Shown here piece after piece: positions 14,390 to 26,600 of a DNA stretch of 64,000 nucleotides. The notes under the pieces were generated by a model. The model worked only from the letters and a program-made list of their open reading frames with translations, searched no databases and was not told where the DNA came from. A program made the translations under genes and the position numbers. The first letter of the stretch is position 1, and every line of letters begins with the position of its first letter. Location of the stretch: the NCBI GenBank assembly GCA_037783415.1, contig JAZGTN010000025.1:5563501-5627500 (forward strand), in the 5' to 3' direction. This stretch comes from Leptasterias polaris (lineage: Eukaryota; Echinodermata; Asteroidea; Forcipulatida; Asteriidae).

Positions 14390-14510
14390 TACCCCCACCC
14401 CCCCCCCCCCCCCACCCCACCCCCACCCCCCCCCCCCAAAAAAAACCCCAAAACCCACACAAAAACCCCCCAAAAACCCCAAAAACAAAAACAAAAACAA
14501 AAAACCCCAG
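14390..14510. repeat. C-rich tract passing into CCCCAAAA-type repeats
   Basis: About 45 bases almost all C, then aaaaaaaaccccaaaaccc and caaaaac units. A comparable mixed tract is at 51670-51775. Confidence 0.8.
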
Positions 14511-14511
14511 A

Positions 14512-14692
14512 TACACTGCAAAAGCTTTGGTGCTAAATTTACACCATGGGTGTTTTCAGATATAAATACCTGGGAAAAAAATGTTTACAACATATATTGT
14601 TAAAAAAAGACAAATTTCTTTCTTAACGATTGGTGTTATTTTAACATCGCTTGGTGTTAATTTCGATTCTCACTCCAGTTTTTGGAGTGTAG
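14512..14692. mobile_element. MITE, ACACTGCAAAAACT family, copy 2
   Basis: acactgcaaaagctttggtg at the left; tcactccagtttttggagtgt at the right. It begins just after the C-rich tract. Confidence 0.55.
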
Positions 14693-15671
14693 GCCTACTA
14701 TAAAACATTCTATTTGATAATCTTACTCTGTGTGTGTGGAAAGTACGTAATCTTCCTAATGTCTATCGATTATCTTTCAATTGTCAAATGGAAAGAAACG
14801 TTCATGGTAGGTTGACCAAACTGCATTAGGTTTGTTTGTTAGAAGTGCATTACAATCTTGTTTTAAAGGCTGGCGTGCACACTTATGTCTTTTGGATGCA
14901 ACTTTAAAGTGTGTTCAAACTGAATGACCTTGTACATCTTAGCATTTCATGGCACGCAAGATGACTTGTACTTTGGATAAATATATGTCTTGCCCACGGT
15001 GTTACTTCAATACGAGATCAAATGTTGCTAGAATTAACAGCTTAGGTAGGGGCTGTACAGTGTCCTTTGCATACACTCAGTATAAAAACTAAAGAAGAAA
15101 ACAACAACCCCAAAACCCAACTTCTATGCTGATGCCGTTGCTTTCTCACATTTTTGTAAACAATTTGATCCACTGTTAACTCTGTTGAAACAAATTTTAC
15201 ACAAGGGATCAGGTTTACAGTGTACACACCATTTTGCGGTCTCTAAACGTTGCAAGATACCCAACAATATTATTGACCGTAACCCGACCTTGTTGCTAAA
15301 TATAAATTGCCACAATCTAAGTTAGCCATTGCCTAAACGTAACCCTCCCAAACTACTAAATATAACCAAAGCCTAAGCAGTCTTAGGCCTACTCATGTAC
15401 ATAATCGTAGCCTAACCCTACATGTTACCCACACTTATTACTAAATGTAACCCCAACCTAAGTAGCCCTAATCTTGTACCTAAATCTAGACCAGACCTAA
15501 ATGTCACCAAATCTTGTTACTACTAATGTAAACCCAACCCAATTTGCCCCGATCTTGTTTCTAAGTTGTGGCCCAGGGCCGATCATGTTAATGTACGTAG
15601 TTATTGCTATACACTTAGGTCCAGGTATATAAAAATACCCCTAAATGAATCACAATTCACGGCATAGAGCC

Positions 15672-15809
15672 TTGAAATAACACACATTTCTGCTAACACA
15701 ACTGCATTGGTGTTCTTTTAATACCATTTGGTATTAATTTTGATTCTCTCATTGGTATCTCTTACAACACCAATGGTGTCAATTTTAACTTCCGAGTTGT
15801 TGCAGTGTA
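15672..15809. mobile_element. MITE, ACACTGCAAAAACT family, copy 3
   Basis: The right half is clear: ggtattaattttgattctct, acaccaatggtgtcaatttt and agttgttgcagtgtag. The left end is lost. Confidence 0.5.
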
Positions 15810-17190
15810 GAGCTTGGCTTAATGTCCCCCTCGTGCTACAAGAAGTATCCACATACATGCTATACCTATGTTAAAGTACAGACCTATTATGCGTAAGAAA
15901 ACCTCTCAGACTTCAGTGCAGAAAGACGTCACTGATAGAGTGCTGGCAAATGCCGCCTACGACGACTACCTACCAAGTATTGAGAACGGTGTGCAGGAAT
16001 GCATAATCTGTGATTTGAGGAACCTTTAGTATTGTCTGCGCGCTGTCGACTTTTAAGATAGCGTACACATACATAGTTCAGTTTAGTTGTTCGGTTGTTT
16101 AGTTGTTCGGGGAAAAAAGCGTTAGTTCATGATGTTTGTTCACAAAATAAAAACATAATATCAAAACAGATAGTTCCAAAATTCCACACAAACATTAAAT
16201 CTTAAGGAACTATACAAACACACTTTCTGGACCACTGCCGGCCGGGGCACGGTACTTTTGTTTTCCCCGTACGGTTAAGACATTCCCTCACAAATTTATT
16301 TTGCATAAAGATGATTTTATCTGAAACCTTTTCTGTTTACCACTTTTATATATGGGAATATGACAAAACCGAAGAGGGAAACATGATAAAATAAAATAAC
16401 TAAAAAATAATGTGACTGAATGGATATCACCACAACATATACTTACATCATATCAGGCCATGAGTTTTATTTACAAAGCCGTGAAGCACATTAATTTAAT
16501 ATAAAAACAAACAATATATGTTGATGAGCAGAAAAAAGTTACCAGCTAATAAACTACGTCATGTGTCATTGTATGCAGATTGGTAAGCAGACATATTCAG
16601 CTGCGTCCAACGCCGCTGAGCTGCTTTAGGATAACAAGTAGCTCAGCACCAAATAAATATGCTTACTAGAATGAGTATACCAGTCAAATTACAATGACAC
16701 AAGTACAATTTGTGGCTGGTATCCTGCTCCTTTTTTGCTTAAATAGCAGAACATTGAATAGATTGAATAGAGGTTCGAATCCCACCCGAGTGATTTTGTC
16801 GTCACAGAATTTTGGTAAGTACTGAGTATACAGTACTTAACACACATCGGTGTAAGGGTAAAAGAATCAAATTATAGCAGAACATTGTTTATAGAGGTTA
16901 CCAACCAAACTACCATGTCACATTTACGTTCTGCGACTGGTATTCTGCTTATTTTTGATTAGCAGAAAATCTTGAAAGCAGCATTTCCCGCTTAAGCAGT
17001 TCTGTGAAAATGGGGCTCAGGACACAATGTTATACAACTGTTTCAGTAGAGGAATTAGTGCACACATTCCACATGATGACGTAGATTATTTTGCTGGTAA
17101 CCCAATTTATGCACTACTGAGTTTCATGCTAAGCGAATGGGCCCTGATGCGTTCTTCGTTATATCTACATTCAATAGTCTGGTTAAGGGC
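15810..17190. other. Downstream flank of the GPCR gene
   Basis: A plus-strand frame ends at 16029 (see findings). 16600-16980 contains two related segments (tggctggtatcctgctcctt / cgactggtattctgcttatt). The 3' UTR of the GPCR should begin at 17194 going left; no polyadenylation site could be fixed. Confidence 0.35.
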
Positions 17191-17194
17191 TATC

Positions 17195-17695
17195 CTAGTG
17201 TTCATTGTACTCCGCCTCATTATCCTTGGAAGAACTATTTTCATGTTCCGGCGTTGCTTCTGATATGACAATAGTTGCAGCAGGTGACTTCTTGGGCTGA
17301 CCCTCCTCAAGCAGAGGCTCCGCCTCTTCTACTGCCTCCCGTTCCTCTGTCCGATCCCATTTGACAGTAGTTCCGTTGTTCTTGACTTCGTCCATTTCAA
17401 TTGTCTCGTCCGTGATCTTTCTCTTGCCGTTTGTGTCTCCGTTGGCGAGGATTTTCCCCGTTCCACCACCGTTGACGTTCTTGTTGCCGTGGTGATGACC
17501 TCGTTGACCCACGTCGTCGTCATAGTCTGCCACCGTGTCGTTGTGGGTCATGCTACGCATTGTACTGGTGTACGTTTGCTCGTCATACTTGGAGTACGAC
17601 GACGAGCGGGGTTTGGGGCGCTTACTACGGCACAAACACGACGGGCTTTTGCTGCCAAATCGTCGGCGCCACTTTCTGCGAAGCACGGTTCTCAC
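17195..17695 (-). CDS. GPCR last exon: helix 8 and 166-residue cytoplasmic tail
   Basis: It starts VRTVLRRKWRRRFG, the usual basic helix-8 segment after FLNTE. The tail then has a basic patch, a Ser/Thr/Tyr-rich stretch (SSSYSKYDEQTYTSTMRS) suited to GRK phosphorylation, a His/Asn/Gly-rich linker, and an acidic segment with EAEPLLEE, which fits the acidic dileucine sorting signal [DE]xxxL[LI]. It ends DNEAEYNEH and stop. It is longer than the 50-100 residue tails of most CRH receptors. The opposite strand has open frames here, but these are shadows. Confidence 0.9.
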   Translation of the reverse strand: MRTVLRRKWRRRFGSKSPSCLCRSKRPKPRSSSYSKYDEQTYTSTMRSMTHNDTVADYDDDVGQRGHHHGNKNVNGGGTGKILANGDTNGKRKITDETIEMDEVKNNGTTVKWDRTEEREAVEEAEPLLEEGQPKKSPAATIVISEATPEHENSSSKDNEAEYNEH

Positions 17696-20600
17696 CTGGT
17701 TTGGGGGAAGGATAATGTTTGAGAATAAACACTCATCACTGCTAGGCCTGTATCATCATCGCCTAGCTTCAACCGCAAGGCTCAGTAGGAAGTGTTAGTG
17801 TGGGCAAACCGTTGGTTCCACCTCCTACGGAGCAGAGTGTGAACCTGCCAGTGGGAGAAACATGAGTGTCTAGACCCAATTGTACTTCCATAAACATTTT
17901 CCACAGACTTGAGGACAATACAAAGCTCATGCATATGTATAACGTTTTAGCATGAACTCCAAATTTTTACGGCAGGAGAAAACAAAACCATAAATATTTT
18001 TGTTGATGAAACAATCACCAGTAATCCATGCACTTTTACGAAAAATTACGCAAAGTTTGTGTAAAACACATATTCTCTCGTTTTCAATAGTATGGTAGAT
18101 GGGAAGCAAATGCTGCATACAAAGCTGCAGCTTTTATTTTGCAGCATGTAAAATAAAAGCTTTAAAGGTATTATACAGGATTGGCAGAGCTGACAAAATA
18201 ATCACAGACAGTGATCATGTTTTGTGTAATCAACCACATACATGAAATAACAAACCTGTGAAAATTTGAGCTCAATTGGTCATCGAGGTCACGAGAAAAT
18301 ATTGAAAAGAGACCTTATGTGTTTTCTGTTTTTCAAACATGGAGTTTATTATCGCGCGCGATAAAAACTATTGTTTTATTCATTTCTCAGAAACGATAGC
18401 ATTTCAGGCAGAAATATTTTAAGGAACCCTTTCTACCATTACTTACTTTAAATCATGTAAGTTATGTGTGAATCTGTGAACATTTGTGTTTTTCGATCTT
18501 ACCAATCGTGTACAGGGCCTTTAAATTTATAAATACAAGAACATGAACATAATTAGCAAACATAATTGAATGGCCCGTATTGTATCATGCATTTAAAGTA
18601 TCATCTGTTTGACAGTCACTGCTATACTCGTGGGAGAAAATCCACGTAGTAAGTATGCGACTAGGCGGCCTTTCATATACATTTTTGGTTACTTTTTGGA
18701 GGATGGGCGTTTGAGACCAAAGAGGTTTATTATTTTTCCAATGACCTTCTTTGGCATCAACTCATCTTTTCAAAGAGAAACACTTCCACGTGAATAAAAA
18801 AAACTACCATGTGAAAGAGAAACGCAACGTGGCATCAATGGGCTTCCGTAGTTTTTAGCAGCATGTGGATGGTTGTGTGTTGTTTACTGGTGTACCATTT
18901 GTCAAGGGTCCAACTTTACAGAAAATCCTCACCTCTGTGTTTAAGAATACATAGATGACAGAAACGGCCAGGCCCTGTGTGCCCGCAAGCAGGGCGTTGA
19001 TGTACTTGAGAACCAATTTTCCCACAGGGGGTAGGTTGGTAGGAAGGAATGGTAGACATATGAAGAGGATGTAACTAACCCCGAGAAGAACAACTAAAAC
19101 CAATGTTGCTCTTGCAGCTCGTCTGAAACACAAAGTATTTATATATATATATATATTTTTAGTTTGTTTAATGCAATTTTGCCCCAAAACAAGGATGAAA
19201 GCCACTCTTGGTAAGGGGCTACAAGAAGAACAATATTAGAGATGAAAAAATTGAGGGAGATGAAGGTATAGGAATTGATATTCCACTTAAAACAGTCTAG
19301 ATTGTAGGATGGAGGGAAACATGCACCGGCACAGGCAAGGAGTTCCAAAGAGATGCATGAGTAATTGAAATAAAGCCGTTGGCTCTTTGTTCTACATCTC
19401 AGCAAAGCAAGAGTGTATGGGTGAGAGGAAGCAGAAAAGCCTGGTTTCACGCTCAAACATTCTTATAGGAAGAACCAGGTCGGACACACTGGTGGCACAT
19501 TCATCAAGACAATATTTATAGAAGAGACAGAGGCTGGCTACAGACCTACGGTGGAACGAATAACGTAACGAGCTCTGTACAACTACTGTAAATTGGTTCA
19601 GCCCCCTTTTTAGAATCGTCCCAACTTATGTACTTGAACAAGATACTTTAACATAGCTTTGTCCTTCGGATGGGACATTGAAGCTGGTTCCGGTGTCATA
19701 GGGAAATCTGTCCCCCGGAGATTCTGTCCCCCATATGGGAAATTAACGTGGGCTGGAGAGGGATGATTCAAAAGAGGGCGCTATCAAAAGCAGTTTGTAC
19801 ACAGTTCTACAGGCGGGACAGAATCTCCGGGGGGACAGAATCTCCGTCCACACCGGCAAGCAAAGCAAGCACCATTGTTTACATGTTTCCTCAGGCTTGC
19901 GAGCTACAGTGATTAAGTTCACTTATGAGTCATCCTTGGTTTCATTGCCAAACATAATGCAATTATAATAATATAAAAGTGTTTGTTAGAGATAAGATAA
20001 TGCAAAAACACTTGTCAGGGAAGAGACCGGGGTAAAAATCCGATTAACTTTCCACGTCGTTTTTGTTTACGGCCGACACTTGAATAGGACATTTTTGAGT
20101 ATTCAGTGCAGGTGGTCATAAGCCCTCCACTCTACAATCTCTTCAACTCTAAACACGCGTGAATCGGTAACTAACCTTCGATATCTGCGTTTGACACGAT
20201 ATCACTGGAGGCGATACAAGTACGTCAGTGCACGTCTGTTCGCAAGGTGCTTAAAATTTACTTATTCACCGACTAAGATGGTTGTGAATAAGTAATTAAT
20301 ACCCTTAAGGGATTTATTTTCTAGACAAAAACAAAAATATTTTCCCGTTACCAAGGATATGTTACTTCTGAAACTCGTTCGACACCCGTGTTAAACATGA
20401 TAGTGACTATGCACGAGCGCAAAGCAGGTACAGTAAAAAAAAACAATAACAAAAACAGTGATTCTTATTCAGCAAAACACATTATTGTGTAAAAATGGGC
20501 TGTGCCTTCATAAACAAAGCAGGCCTGTAGTTGTACATAGTTGCTGTACGCGCGCACCCTCTCTCCGAACCATCTATTGAGGGCGCTACCGCGCGTGTAG

Positions 20601-23600
20601 TAAAGGGATGAGAGTTCATAATTCCATTTGAGCCACAGGCCTGCTTCGATCATGACGACAGTGCCCCTTTAACACGTTTTCAGGATCGCATTCATTACTT
20701 ACTGTCATTAGAGTAATAGTGGAACGTTTAAATTTTGAATGACTTTTTAATTCCATGGTTGTCTTGGTATTATTATGAATATTAATGAGCAACGTGCAAA
20801 GACGCGAGTTTGTCCCAGGGACACGTTGACTTGATTTGGGCGCTTTAGGCTACACATACGCGTGTTATGAAATGAATATGGTTGGAAAGATGTTTTAAGT
20901 GTAGAATATAATGATCCACACAATTATTTTATTTTAATTTTATTACCTTTATTGCACCAACATAAATACAACGTAGTGCAAAAGGGAAACCCCGAACAAA
21001 TAGTCCTACAAACTGGAGTGTTAGTTCACGAAGTAAAAGGAAAACCATACAATTTCGAGGGATGTGTAAATCATTATATTCTACATTAAAAAAATCTTCC
21101 TGACCATATTAATTTCTTAACAAACGAATTTTATAGCACAAAGCGCCCAATCCAAGGTAGGCGACGTGTGCCTTTAAGTGTAGTTTGCATTTGGTTTGAT
21201 TTTCAATACATCACTTCCCGCTAAGAGAAACATCACATCTAGTATATTATGAAAACAGAAATTGCTGTTTAGCTAACGGATCATACAATATTGTGGAAAC
21301 AACACCTTCTTCTCCTTTTACAAAACGTATAATCAAAAATCGATTAAAAAGAAGAGGGGGGAAAAAACCGCAATAAAAACAAAAAAACATACAAGTCCTC
21401 AAAGGCCATCGCGTCAAGTTGCATCATTTGTCAGTCCCTAAGTATCGGCAAACAAGCCCCTTGGATGGCCAACAGATCCCGGAGTACGTGAACAAACACT
21501 TTGGGGTTGGGAGAATAGGAGAGCGTCAATACAGCCCCCCTACGCACCATTGCACGTAAACCAGCTCTCTTGAACCTACAGCTAGATATAGTGAGACTGT
21601 TGTATACCTGTAGTGTTGGATGTCACTGGCCCGGTTTCCTTGCATGCGAAGTTTACTCATCAGCAGACGGACGATGTTGAGTAGAAAGAAGCAATTAATC
21701 TGAAATGCGAGACGAATATGCGGGAATTAGTGGACATTAGGAGGCGGGTTAGACTCTCTTCAAGCCGTTGCAATGGCATGTTTCGAGTCTGTGTGGGATT
21801 GTTTGAGATCATGTTTGTGGCATGGTTGGCTTGTGCGTAAAGCGCTCGCCTCTCACCAAGGTGACCCAGGTTCGATACCCGGCCAGGGCCATATGTGAGT
21901 TGAGTTGTGCGTTGGTTCTCTGCTGTGCCACGAGGGTTTTCCAGACCATCCGGTTTTCCTCCCTCGGAAAAAATCAAACACTTTCGATCTCTGGCTGTGC
22001 TCCGTGGTCATAATGGGTTGATGTGGCTGGCTGCCAAAGGCGCCCTTGCATGCCTGCTTCTCGAACACGTTGTAGCCGCGTCCTTCGCAATTCAGCTCTT
22101 AGCTGCCAGTAAGGATGATTAGCCTCCCAAATTATTATTATTATTATTATCATGCTCGAGCATTAAAAGAGGCAGCGACATGGGATTTATGCAGTGACAT
22201 TACTGCCCACATTGCCCATAGGCCAATGGTAGGACTAGTATCGTATCTCCGTTTTGTAATAAAATCTACTGTACCTTGCAGTTCCCCATACTTAAAATTC
22301 AGGACGCTGTGGGAGGCGTGAAGCAAAGTCCTTTATGTCCTCAACCCTAACACTTGATTTGGTATAGACGATGTGACCTCTGTTTACATTCAAACCGCCC
22401 TCTGTTGACAAGTCTGTTGTCCAAGTCATGTTCCGCCGGGCAAAACGACGCGTAGTCATGGTAATATTGCGTGTACTTTCTAGCTGGTTGTCAAGTACAC
22501 AAAGGTTTTGCCCGGCGACATGCGCGCGCATCATGTTATGATTTTCAAATGACGTCAGAGGTCACATCGTCTATATGTTGTTAAGTTTTACTACCAAATG
22601 TTGGGTTTATATTTAGCATACAATATAATGGATTCGTACTTTAAGAGTACGGGGTGTACAAAGTACGCTGAACAATGACAAAGATCACATAATTATATAA
22701 ACCACCATTGCCGAGGTCAAACAACGAACAATCGTGTATGCAAAACGCGTAACTCTTAACCAATGATAAGTCTTCCCTTGACCTCAGTAAGGGCGCTGTT
22801 TGGTCTTGTGACGTCACATGCAAGAGGTCTTTTGGAATCCAAGTCATATGCCATATACTACTGCATTGTTTTTTTTTAGACTTAAATGCGCATTTATGTA
22901 TAATCGTAAAACAAACTGATAAGTTTCAGTCTGAGCTCGCTGATTATAAAATCCTTACCAATAACAGTCATTATGTCCGTAACACTGTCAAAGTCCATGC
23001 GATACTATATGAGGACCTCCAAATCCAGGCCACTTATTTCGATTGCAGCAACCAAAATATGCACGCTTATGAAGGTACACACAATCCCTGAACAACACAT
23101 CAACGTTTTAAGTTGTTTTTTCCCCTACTAAACAACGAACACACAACATGTTCACGACGTTTTTTGCAGAAACCCTTGATGAACCGAGCAAACCTTTGTG
23201 ACAATTGCAATATTTTTTGTTCACTTTCTCTCTCTGGGTAATCCCAGTTCAAACTCTAGCCACGTCGAGTTTGCTTAATTCTGAAATTCTACTTTAAAGG
23301 CACAGTACACGTTTGGTAATGACTCTGAAAATTAATGGTAAGAAGTACAGCAGCTTTGGGTAGTATAATGAATTTTGAGAAACTTTTAACTTCGAAGTAC
23401 TACGGTTATGGAAAAATATATCACTTTTTATTCCCCAAAATTTGAATCCGAGAAGCGTTTCTGTCAGAAACGCTTCTCAGACTGTGTATTCCTATGGGGA
23501 ATATTCTTCCTGCGTAGAAAAATTCGCTCCGGTTTTTCGGCGATATCTCAAAAACGCGACCACCTTTTGAAGTGAAATTTTCACAGGTTAGTTTTATTGT

Positions 23601-26600
23601 ATGTACCTACATTTATATAGGATTAACACAATCAGTAGGTTCCAATTACCAAACGTATGCAGCACCTTTAACCATTAATACTTTTACATATGCATACGTC
23701 ATTCTTGATTCGATCAACCACTTGCAATGTTTTAATCAAATATGAAAAGCATGTTTGATTTTTCTTTTGACCACAGATAAATCAACACATTTCGCACGCG
23801 TGCTAAAAGCTCGAGTTTCTCACCCTTATAATGACGTGTGACATATTGTGCCAACGATCTCATATAATAAGGTATCGCCCTGTCACCTGCACAAGTCTTT
23901 TAATCTACTGATGGGATTGTAAATTACCATCCATGGGGGAAAATATATAACGGAAAATATATAACGGAAAATAAAATCATCTGGCAGTGCTAATCGTAAG
24001 GGGATGGTTCGATGTGTAACTTGAAACCCGTAACGAGCCCTCATACATTTTGCACAAGGGCTACAGCAATGGCAAACATCCTCCACTGAGACACAAACTT
24101 GAGAAAATGATAGATAAATTTGACTTGGCTGCGATTCGCGCAGACGTTTACGCCAACCAATTTGACATTTGATCTTAGCAGAGACCGATTGTCTGGGTTC
24201 TATGCCTGATTGGAAGTCGCGATACATGTTTTAAAGGGTGTAAACGTATATCCTCGATCTGTGGTAATACCATCCATATGAGTTTTGTGTAAGGTTTGAA
24301 GCTCGATGGAGTTCGTTCTGTTTTAAATCCGTAAAAACAAAACAGAAAGTCAAGAAATAGATCAAACTTCTGTTACATCCATGAGTAAATGTGGAAAGAT
24401 ATGAGTATGAAATATACAGATTCCGATGCTACGTATTGGCAAAGATATTTGCAATATACAGGTACTTGGAAAGATATTAGTGACATCGCAGGTATTTGCA
24501 AAGATATTTGCGATATTTATTTGCCTCATTATGTTCGCAAACACTTGCACAGATATTGTGACATTGCAAATATCTTCGCAAATATTTGCAAATAGACCCC
24601 TTGCATGGGCCGTCATCGTTGATGATACGTGCACGCGTGTAAGGCTACCATTGGCCCAGAGTCGTGTGCAGCCCTGCTCTAGTCAAGTTTTCTTTGCTGA
24701 ACACAACACTATTTAAAATTTCAGTCATTTTCCTTGTGGTTTACTTCATATATTAACAACAACAAAATAGGTAGAAAAATAAAAAAACAAAAAAAAAAAA
24801 TCATAAAAAGAAAGAACAAGAAATCGAGATATATCATCTTACCACCAAGACTAAAAGGGTGGGTCCAATGATGCAGACGTATTCGTGCACCATCACCGCA
24901 TTCTGACTCATATTGATGAAACGACTGCAAACAAACCCAACACAATTAGGAAGGTTAATCATAACACTCGTCCAGCAATGTACCCTACGGCGAAGGACAT
25001 GTTTGGCTTCAAAGCCCATGTGGTTCGTTGTCAGCACAAGCTAACAAACTTTTCCTAAAGTTAAGAGGGATTGTTTTGCAACATTTTTCGTTTATCTACG
25101 TGTGTTGTTCAATGTATACGGAGCTTTTAAAAAGGTCCTAATAGGTGAAAACATGACAAAAACAATAAAACAAATCTTCCTTCGAAAGAAAACAAAATTC
25201 GAAAGAAAATATCTTCGTTCGAAAGAAAAAATCTTCGTTCGAACGAAGTTTGTTTTCATTAATATTTAATAGTACACCCGCGTGCGCACGTGGGCTGCAA
25301 GAGACAAAGGCGGACGTGGTTGGCATCTTTGTCTTTATGCAGGCGTGTGCACGCCGCTGGTTTGTTAAAATGTTCGTCCAAACGAATGTTTTTGGGTTTT
25401 TTTCTTCTAACGAAGATTGTTTTCGTTCGAACGAAGATTATTTTCGTTCGAACGAGACTTTTTATCGAGTTGTCCCCACCTTAGTCCTTTCAAAAGCACC
25501 GTACATGTTTAAGTATTTCCTTAAAACCAAATTAATGACACCGTTGATTGACACCCCCCCCCCCCCCCCCTCTAGGTTGTATGGTATCGTCCAGCTTAGG
25601 ATATCATGGGATGGTGGTTTAGACATGGAATACATGTCAGCATGTGACAGCGGCCCTCACTGGGTTTTAATGATCTATCTAGACGCCCTAGATGATGTGC
25701 CCGACTAATAGAGGACTACAACTCACACCTTATATGGATCGTACCTATCCGACTAGCAGACACCTAGCTATGATGGAAATATCTGACCCAACATGTCCTT
25801 TTCCTTCGCACGCAATTTACAAAATGATGATTCTGGTGACAGTTAAACAATTAGTTGTCGTGTGTGGCAACGATTAAGAGGGAAAACCACCGCATCTCGC
25901 TTTTCACCGAGCACTTAAAAAAGACGCGGCCGCTTATGTGGGAACGCGTAGATGGCGAGATATATTGAAATATGAATGCTGAAAATGCTTATGGGTGTTC
26001 AGATGAATCACTCATAATAATGTTATGACTCATGGTGTTTAATAATCACCAATGAAGTATGTAACACTTGTAAACGCCTCGTATCTCGGTGATACTTCAT
26101 CGTTGCTGAATGAAACAAACAAACCTCCCTATACTGTGATTATGTATACCAATCCATCACCCTCAGCAAACGCTAGATACGAACAAACAACTAACTTAAC
26201 TGGTTATCATATACAAGTTCTGACTGCGTCCAGTGGTGCTTGACTTTGCTTTTTCCGATTGAGTTAACCGGGCAAATAGAAATACAAGAATTCGGCAAGA
26301 AGTCACAGACGCCGGAAAGAACGCACGTGTATCCCTTTATGCAACAGTTCAATTCAAAATCTTTCCCGGAAGCTTTGCTTTGTGTGATAAAAGTCACGTC
26401 GTAAAACATAAGTCACAGGGCAGACACGACTGCTGAATGTTATACTTGCTTCTACCTAAAAACTTCAAACAACTCAGTTTTGTTTGATGAAACCATCGTT
26501 TTCGTTGTATAAATTGGAGTGTTATTTAGGTGTGTGATAATCGTTGGTCCACCGCCAGATTCCATAATGCATTAAGTTTCATCTGAAGAAAAAGAGGATC

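Noticed and set aside
17489..17798. Plus-strand frames over the receptor tail
   Set aside because: Shadows of the minus-strand coding exon; no splice or family support.
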